This document shows, piece by piece, positions 6,170 through 9,964 of a DNA stretch of 9,964 nt. The notes under the pieces were generated by a model, which made no database searches, was not told where the DNA came from, and worked only from the letters and a program-made list of their open reading frames with translations. Every line of letters begins with the position of its first letter. Position 1 is the first letter of the stretch. Source of the stretch: JAEZFI01 sp044508215 (GTDB taxonomy: Bacteria > Actinomycetota > Acidimicrobiia > Acidimicrobiales > Microtrichaceae); contig JBIQID010000116.1 of NCBI GenBank assembly GCA_044508215.1, positions 1 through 9,964 on the forward strand, in the 5' to 3' direction. The translations under genes and the position numbers were made by a program.

Positions 6170-7297
6170 GTGACCGGCTGGCCCGAGCGCATCGAGGGGC
6201 GCCTCGACGCGATCCGCGCCTCGGGCCGGTGGCGGACGGTGCGCACGATCTCCGACGGCCCGGTGCTCGGGCGACTCCCAGGCGCTCGGGAGGACGTCGT
6301 GTCCTTCGCGTCGAACGACTACCTCGGCCTCAGCCACCACCCGGCCGTCGTGGCAGCAGCCCACGACGCGCTCGACCGATACGGGGCCGGGAGCGGCGCC
6401 GCCCGGCTCATCGTGGGCAGCCGACCTCCGCACGACCGGTTGGAGGAGGAGCTGGCTGCGTGGACCGGCCGCGAGGCCGCCCTTCTGTTCACCACCGGCT
6501 ACCAGGCGAACGTGGGCCTCCTCGGGGCCCTCGCGGCGGTCGACGACGACGTGCTGGTGCTCTCCGACGAGCTGAACCACGCGTCGATCATCGACGGGTG
6601 CCGGCTGGCGAGGGCGGAGGTGGGGATCTACGCGCACTCGGACGTCGAGGACGTGGAGCGGCGCCTCGCCGCGGCCGGAGGTCGACCCGTCGTGGTCGTC
6701 ACCGACGCCGTCTTCTCGATGGATGGTGATCGGGCACCCCTCGATGCGCTCGCTGCGGCCTGTCGCCGCCACGGCGCCCTGCTCGTGGTCGACGAGGCGC
6801 ACTCCGTGCTGGGTCCGCCGGCGCCGGTCGGGCCCGACGTCGTGGTCGTCGGCACGCTGTCGAAGACGCTCGGTTCGGTCGGCGGCTTCGTCGCGGGTCC
6901 GGCGGCGGTCACGGACCTCTGCCGGAACGTGGCCCGGTCGTTCATCTTCACCACGGCCGGCCCGCCCGCCGACGCGGCGGCCGCCACCGCTGCCCTCGGC
7001 GTGCTCCGCTCGGAGGAGGGCGAGGCGCTGCTGGCACGGCTCCGCCAGAACGTCGACGAGGTGCTCCCGGGACACCCGTCGCCGATCGTCCCCGTGGTGG
7101 TGGGCGACGAGCGGCGGGCGGTGGAACTGTCGGCGGCGCTGCTCGAGCGGGGGCTCCTCATCCCGGCGATCCGCCCGCCCACCGTGCCGCCGGGGAGCAG
7201 CCGTTTGCGGGTCGCCCTCTCCGCTGCGCACACTCCGGCGATGATCCAGCGCCTCGTCGACGCGCTCGCCGACCTCGGGGTCCCGGCCGATGGCTGA
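6170..7297 (+). CDS. bioF: 8-amino-7-oxononanoate synthase
   Basis: BioF joins a pimeloyl thioester to L-alanine with loss of CO2, using PLP. The 375-residue protein starts at GTG 6170, preceded by GGCAGGCGG. Motifs are FASNDYLGLSHHP (46-58), YGAGSGAARLIVGS (71-84), DELNHASIIDG (133-143; H137 stacks on PLP), TDAVFSMDGD (178-187), VVDEAHS (206-212; D208 and H211) and GTLSKTLGS (228-236; K232 is the Schiff-base lysine). The C-terminal block AIRPPTVPPGSSRLRVALSA (333-352) separates BioF from the related Kbl and HemA enzymes. H211 to K232 is 21 residues, whereas E. coli BioF has 29; the glycine-rich GxGRG loop is trimmed. The 3' end overlaps bioD by 8 bp, implying translational coupling. Confidence 0.96.
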   Translation: MTGWPERIEGRLDAIRASGRWRTVRTISDGPVLGRLPGAREDVVSFASNDYLGLSHHPAVVAAAHDALDRYGAGSGAARLIVGSRPPHDRLEEELAAWTGREAALLFTTGYQANVGLLGALAAVDDDVLVLSDELNHASIIDGCRLARAEVGIYAHSDVEDVERRLAAAGGRPVVVVTDAVFSMDGDRAPLDALAAACRRHGALLVVDEAHSVLGPPAPVGPDVVVVGTLSKTLGSVGGFVAGPAAVTDLCRNVARSFIFTTAGPPADAAAATAALGVLRSEEGEALLARLRQNVDEVLPGHPSPIVPVVVGDERRAVELSAALLERGLLIPAIRPPTVPPGSSRLRVALSAAHTPAMIQRLVDALADLGVPADG

Positions 7298-8120
7298 CGC
7301 GCCACGTCCGGGCACCCTCGTCGTCCTGGCCGGCACGGGCACCGAGGTGGGCAAGACGTGGGCGGGCCGACGCCTCGCAGCCGCGCTGGTGGAGGGGGGC
7401 CTCGTGGTCGCCGCCCGCAAGCCGGCGCAGTCGTTCTCGCCCGACGACCCCACCACGGACGCGGCCGAGCTGGCGGCAGGGACCGGCGAGGCACCCGACG
7501 TCGTGTGCCCCGAGCACCGCTGGTACCCGGTGCCGATGGCACCGCCGATGGCGGCCGACGCCCTGGGGCGTGACGTGATCTCGGTCGCCGACCTCGCCGC
7601 CGAGGTGGGTGGCTCGTGGCCGGGCCGCGCGCCCGACGTCGGCCTGGTCGAGCTCGCCGGAGGGCTGCGATCGCCCATGGCGCACGACGGGGACGGGGTG
7701 GACCTCATCGATCGGCTGGCGCCGGACCTGGTCCTGCTCGTGGCCGACGCGGGGCTCGGGACCATCAACTCGGTGCTGTTGAGCCTGGATGCGCTGGCCG
7801 GACATCGCACCGCCGTGCTGCTCAACCGCTTCGACGGCGAGGCCGCGCTGCACGTCGCGAACCTCGACTTGCTCCGGCGGCTGTCGGAGGTCCCGTTCCT
7901 CACCTCGGTGGACGAGGCGGCCCAGCTCCTCACGACCGAGGTGCTGCCGAGCCACTGCACCGGGTGCGGCCGGACGACCGACGAGTGCGACGGCAGCTGC
8001 TCGGGCCCGTTGGAGGCTCCGCACCACTGTCCGGTGTGCGCCCGGAAGCTGGTGGTGACCATCGTGCCCACGGGTGTGAGCGCCCGCTGCAAGGTGCACG
8101 GGGCACTGCAGCTGGGCTGA
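7290..8120 (+). CDS. bioD: Dethiobiotin synthetase fused to a C-terminal BsaP-like Cys-rich domain
   Basis: The N-terminal part (about residues 8-215) is BioD, which uses ATP and CO2 to close the ureido ring of diaminopelargonate and give dethiobiotin. Motifs are the P-loop GTGTEVGKT (15-23), RKPAQSF (43-49), TDAAELAAGTGE (56-67), HRWYPVPMAPPMAADALGR (76-94), VELAGGLRSPM (120-130), DAGLGTINSVLLS (153-165) and LLNRFDG (177-183). The protein has 276 residues; typical BioD has about 220-240. The extra tail (221-276) contains C223-x2-C226-x6-C233-x3-C237, then C247-x2-C250-x16-C267-x2-H270. Its second half, LEAPHHCPVCARKLVV followed by PTGVSARCKVHG, matches my recollection of BsaP (Rv1590), the auxiliary protein that M. 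tuberculosis BioB needs. The frame runs straight through, with no stop and no convincing internal ribosome binding site, so this is a genuine fusion. The ATG overlaps the bioF end (ATGGCTGA). Confidence 0.96.
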   Translation: MADAPRPGTLVVLAGTGTEVGKTWAGRRLAAALVEGGLVVAARKPAQSFSPDDPTTDAAELAAGTGEAPDVVCPEHRWYPVPMAPPMAADALGRDVISVADLAAEVGGSWPGRAPDVGLVELAGGLRSPMAHDGDGVDLIDRLAPDLVLLVADAGLGTINSVLLSLDALAGHRTAVLLNRFDGEAALHVANLDLLRRLSEVPFLTSVDEAAQLLTTEVLPSHCTGCGRTTDECDGSCSGPLEAPHHCPVCARKLVVTIVPTGVSARCKVHGALQLG

Positions 8121-8147
8121 GCGGACGGCCCCTCCCCGCCCGTCCGC
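8121..8147 (+). terminator. Hairpin immediately after bioD
   Basis: A perfect 8-bp stem, GCGGACGG (8121-8128) and CCGTCCGC (8140-8147), closes an 11-base C-rich loop. It begins at the base after the bioD stop codon. There is no T-tract, which is usual for actinobacterial hairpin terminators. It marks the likely end of the bioAFD operon and separates it from the methyltransferase gene. Confidence 0.65.
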
Positions 8148-8177
8148 TTCGCCCGACGCGGCATCGCCGACGGCGGT

Positions 8178-8183
8178 TATCGT
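8178..8183 (+). promoter_or_regulatory. -10-like TATCGT set for a leaderless methyltransferase mRNA
   Basis: TATCGT fits TAnnnT and ends six bases before the ATG at 8190. That spacing would place the transcription start at or next to the start codon, as in leaderless actinobacterial mRNAs. No Shine-Dalgarno is visible upstream. Being downstream of the bioD hairpin, it supports separate transcription of this gene. Confidence 0.5.
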
Positions 8184-8189
8184 CCGCTC

Positions 8190-8960
8190 ATGAAGTCCCC
8201 TTACGACGAGCGCTTCTACGACGGGCAGCGCGATTCCTCGAAGCTCTCGGCCGACGTGCTCATGCCGTTCGTGCTCGAGCTCACCGGCGCTCGCTCCGTG
8301 GCCGACCTCGGTTGTGGCGTCGGCGGCTGGCTCGCCTCGGCCAAGGAGCACGGCGCGACGCGGGTGCTCGGCATGGACGGCGACTACGTGGACCAGCGCT
8401 GGCTGCGGATCGATCCGAGCGAGTTCCAGCCGCGCGACCTGACGAAGCCGGTCCGGGTCGACGAGCAGTTCGACCTCTCGATGTCGCTGGAGGTCGCCGA
8501 GCACCTCCCGCCCGAGCGGGCGGCGTCCTTCGTGGAGGACCTGTGCGCGCTGGCCCCGATCGTGTTCTTCGGTGCGGCGCAGCCCCACCAGGGCGGGACC
8601 GACCACATCAACGAGCAGTACCTCGACTACTGGGTGGACCTGTTCGAGGCACAGGGCTACGAGCTGATCGACTGCATCCGCCCCGTGTTCTGGGAGCACG
8701 ACATCGCGTACTTCTACTCCCAGAACAGCGCGATCTTCGCCCGTCCCGGTCTGCTCCCGGACCAGGCTCGGGGCCCGCGCATGCCGCTCCGCGCGGTGCA
8801 CCCCGTGCTCGTCGAGTGCGTCATCCAGCCGCCGATCGCCCTGCGGCCGTGGGTCAAGACGGCGAAGGCGAACTTCGCCGCGCTGCCGGCGGCCACCCGG
8901 ACGACCTGGCGGAACCACGGGCACGAGCTCCCCGTCGTGGGCCGCTTCGTGAAGCACTGA
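8190..8960 (+). CDS. Class I SAM-dependent methyltransferase, substrate unknown
   Basis: This 256-residue soluble protein has a Rossmann methyltransferase core. Motif I is DLGCGVGGW (39-47), which binds SAM. GMDGDYVD (61-68) is the second acidic strand end, with D63 as the likely ribose-binding residue. SLEVAEHLPPE (99-109) is the post-motif II region typical of the Methyltransf_11/12/23 group. A block GGTDHINEQYLDYW (135-148) and a C-terminal region without recognised motifs (about 185-256) follow. Similar GGTDHxNEQ blocks occur in methyltransferases near polysaccharide or glycan genes, but no such genes are here, so the substrate is open. It is not a convincing BioC: the loop and C-terminal regions differ from that family. 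The ATG is directly preceded by a promoter-like hexamer, consistent with leaderless expression. Confidence 0.86.
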   Translation: MKSPYDERFYDGQRDSSKLSADVLMPFVLELTGARSVADLGCGVGGWLASAKEHGATRVLGMDGDYVDQRWLRIDPSEFQPRDLTKPVRVDEQFDLSMSLEVAEHLPPERAASFVEDLCALAPIVFFGAAQPHQGGTDHINEQYLDYWVDLFEAQGYELIDCIRPVFWEHDIAYFYSQNSAIFARPGLLPDQARGPRMPLRAVHPVLVECVIQPPIALRPWVKTAKANFAALPAATRTTWRNHGHELPVVGRFVKH

Positions 8961-8972
8961 CGCTCCGCTTTC

Positions 8973-8984
8973 CGGACCGGTCCG
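8973..8984. repeat. 12-bp perfect palindrome between the methyltransferase and hydrolase genes
   Basis: CGGACCGGTCCG is fully self-complementary and lies 12 bp behind the methyltransferase stop and 14 bp before the -10-like hexamer of the next gene. It could be an operator overlapping the -35 region of the hydrolase promoter or part of a small hairpin. Its position favours an operator, weakly. Confidence 0.35.
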
Positions 8985-8998
8985 CAGGGGGTCGGCGA

Positions 8999-9004
8999 TA
9001 GCGT
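8999..9004 (+). promoter_or_regulatory. -10-like TAGCGT set for a leaderless hydrolase mRNA
   Basis: TAGCGT, the same hexamer as in the bioA promoter, ends seven bases before the GTG at 9012. Spacing suits a transcript that begins at the start codon. It supports the GTG over the internal ATG at 9030. No ribosome binding site is seen for the GTG. Confidence 0.5.
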
Positions 9005-9011
9005 CGGCTGG

Positions 9012-9890
9012 GTGACGTCGTTCGACGCGATGCGCCGACGGGCCACGATGCTCGAGTCCGGGGACCTCGACGTCGCCGCCTACGACTTCGGCCCCGCCAC
9101 CGGGGGCGACGCCCCGCTCACGTTCCTGCACGGGTTCCCGTCGTCCGCGCTCGACATGGTCCCGGTGGTGGGTCGGCTCGGCACAGCGGCACGCCCCGTG
9201 GCGATCGACTTCCCCGGCTTCGGCGCCTCCGACAAGCCGACCGGCCACCCGTACTCGATCCACGCCGCAGCGGACGCGGTGGAGGTCATGTGGGAGGAGC
9301 TCGGCGTGACGTCGACGGTCCTCTGGGCGCACGACTACGGCGCGACGGTGGCGCAGGAGCTGCTGGCACGGCACCTCGAGAACACGCTGGTGGTGGGGAT
9401 CGACGCCGTGGTGTGGCACAACGGCGGGCTGTACCACCACCTGCACCGGCCGACCGCGGGGCAACGCCTCCTCCTCGACCCGGTCGAAGGCCCACGCTTC
9501 GCCGCCCAGATCGACGAGGGCGCCTTCACGGAGGCGATCCGCGGGACGTGGGGGGCGCGCCGTCCGATGCGCCGCGAGGAGTCCCACGAGATGTGGTGCT
9601 CGATGGTCCACAACGGCGGCACCCGCATCGCCGACCAGCTGCTGCACTACGTCGGGGAGCGCGAGCGGTTTTGCCAGCGCTGGCAGACCGCCCTCGAGCA
9701 GGCGGAGCTGCCCTCCTGGTTCGTGTGGGGCGACATGGACCCGGTCTCCGGCACGCCGATGATCGAGGAGGTCGAGGCGAAGGTCCCCGACGCCATGGTG
9801 GTGCGCCTCGCCGACGTCGGCCACTGGCCGCCGCTCGAGGCCCCCGACGAGGTGGCCGAGGCCGTCCTCGAGGCGCTCGACGCCAGCTGA
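9012..9890 (+). CDS. Alpha/beta hydrolase with Asp nucleophile (haloalkane dehalogenase / epoxide hydrolase / MEST-like)
   Basis: A cytosolic alpha/beta hydrolase of 292 residues starts at GTG 9012. The oxyanion-hole motif is HGFPSSALD (40-48), followed by IDFPGFGASDKP (65-76). The nucleophile elbow is AHDYGATVAQELLAR (106-120), with D108 in the nucleophile position, as in epoxide hydrolases and haloalkane dehalogenases rather than Ser esterases. A cap region includes NGGLYHHLHRPTAGQRLLLD (137-156), which resembles the MEST-like subgroup. The acid is probably D241 or D243 (VWGDMDPVSG, 238-247), and the base is H271 in VGHWPPLEAPDE (269-280). Family reactions are hydrolysis of epoxides, C-halogen bonds or related electrophiles; the physiological substrate cannot be read from sequence. 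It has its own promoter-like hexamer and lies 51 bp behind the methyltransferase gene. Confidence 0.9.
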   Translation: MTSFDAMRRRATMLESGDLDVAAYDFGPATGGDAPLTFLHGFPSSALDMVPVVGRLGTAARPVAIDFPGFGASDKPTGHPYSIHAAADAVEVMWEELGVTSTVLWAHDYGATVAQELLARHLENTLVVGIDAVVWHNGGLYHHLHRPTAGQRLLLDPVEGPRFAAQIDEGAFTEAIRGTWGARRPMRREESHEMWCSMVHNGGTRIADQLLHYVGERERFCQRWQTALEQAELPSWFVWGDMDPVSGTPMIEEVEAKVPDAMVVRLADVGHWPPLEAPDEVAEAVLEALDAS

Positions 9891-9896
9891 CGCGCC

Positions 9897-9964
9897 CAAC
9901 CTGTCCCGATTCGGGCAACCCCCGCGGCCCAATCCGGACAAGTTGCCGGAGCGGGATCCGGACA
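9897..9964. repeat. Intergenic repeat element: 15-bp inverted copies plus a further partial copy
   Basis: CAACCTGTCCCGATT (9897-9911) and AATCCGGACAAGTTG (9931-9945) are inverted copies matching at 13 of 15 positions, 19 bp apart. ATCCGGACA recurs as a direct repeat at 9932-9940 and 9956-9964, where the window ends inside the copy. The first copy also contains a small palindrome, CCCGATTCGGG (9905-9915). The hairpin begins 7 bp after the hydrolase stop, so it may act as its terminator; the third copy suggests instead a small interspersed repeat that continues to the right. Confidence 0.6.

Noticed and set aside
5403..6173. A 256-codon plus-strand frame within bioA.
   Set aside because: It is an Arg/Gly/Pro-rich shadow in another frame of bioA with no motifs or ribosome binding site.
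4714..6246. A much longer upstream reading frame continuing from bioB across the antisense of bioA.
   Set aside because: This is a GC-driven open frame. BioB homology begins just after ATG 4713, which has a GAGGA ribosome binding site, and the upstream translation is low-complexity Arg/Gly/His-rich sequence opposite a clear bioA.
7932..8120. The BsaP-like tail as a separate gene starting at an internal GTG after bioD.
   Set aside because: The frame is continuous with bioD, no stop codon separates them, and the internal GTG at 7941 lacks a convincing ribosome binding site. Fusion is the simplest reading, though internal initiation cannot be excluded from sequence alone.
8190..9890. The methyltransferase and alpha/beta hydrolase behind bioAFD as BioC and BioH, which would complete pimeloyl synthesis.
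   Set aside because: The pairing is tempting, but the hydrolase has Asp (D108) in the nucleophile position where BioH has Ser, and the methyltransferase resembles generic or glycan-linked families, not BioC. A hairpin after bioD and separate promoter-like hexamers also argue against a shared operon.
7158..9941. A 900-codon open frame on the minus strand opposite bioD, the methyltransferase and the hydrolase.
   Set aside because: Long antisense frames are expected at this GC content. The translation is repetitive in Arg, His, Val and Gly and has no domain motifs, whereas the plus-strand genes show clear family signatures.
1..9964. tRNA or rRNA genes, CRISPR arrays, insertion sequences, attachment sites.
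   Set aside because: None was seen by eye on either strand. The intergenic gaps are short (the largest is 195 bp) and no transposase or integrase motif is encoded.

Overview
This is a very GC-rich chromosomal window with strong third-position GC bias and frequent GTG starts. It looks actinobacterial, most likely class Acidimicrobiia or a relative. That placement rests on a BioB of the Mycobacterium tuberculosis type, a BsaP-like module, TAnnnT promoter hexamers set directly at start codons, and neighbours typical of these lineages. It is inference, since no rRNA or other marker gene is present.

Layout. The left third is transcribed leftward: the 5' part of a hemolysin III/TrhA-type membrane protein (1-456, cut by the window edge), a large secreted lipoprotein of the DUF6351 type (652-2817), a duplicated NIPSNAP-like protein (2909-3649), and bioB (3676-4713). 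A 108-bp divergent promoter region (4714-4821) separates bioB from a rightward bioA-bioF-bioD operon (4822-8120), which is followed by a GC-rich hairpin. Two further rightward genes, each with a -10-like hexamer immediately before its start codon, complete the window: a class I SAM methyltransferase (8190-8960) and an Asp-nucleophile alpha/beta hydrolase (9012-9890). The last 74 bp are intergenic and hold an inverted/direct repeat.

Biology. BioF, BioA, BioD and BioB cover all four late steps of biotin synthesis, from pimeloyl thioester plus alanine to biotin. No gene for pimelate supply (BioC/BioH, BioI, BioW) is recognisable here.

The most interesting feature is BioD. It carries a roughly 55-residue Cys-rich C-terminal extension whose second half closely resembles the biotin synthase auxiliary protein BsaP (M. 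tuberculosis Rv1590). BsaP is a small separate protein required by mycobacterial BioB. Here the module appears fused to the enzyme that makes BioB's substrate. The BioB itself is of the M. tuberculosis type and has no Cys in the strand that normally supplies the third cysteine ligand of the sulfur-donating [2Fe-2S] cluster. Together these suggest a BioB with a modified sulfur cluster, served by a helper domain tethered to dethiobiotin synthetase. BioA also looks like the lysine-dependent Bacillus subtilis enzyme (BioK) rather than the SAM-dependent E. coli/mycobacterial form.
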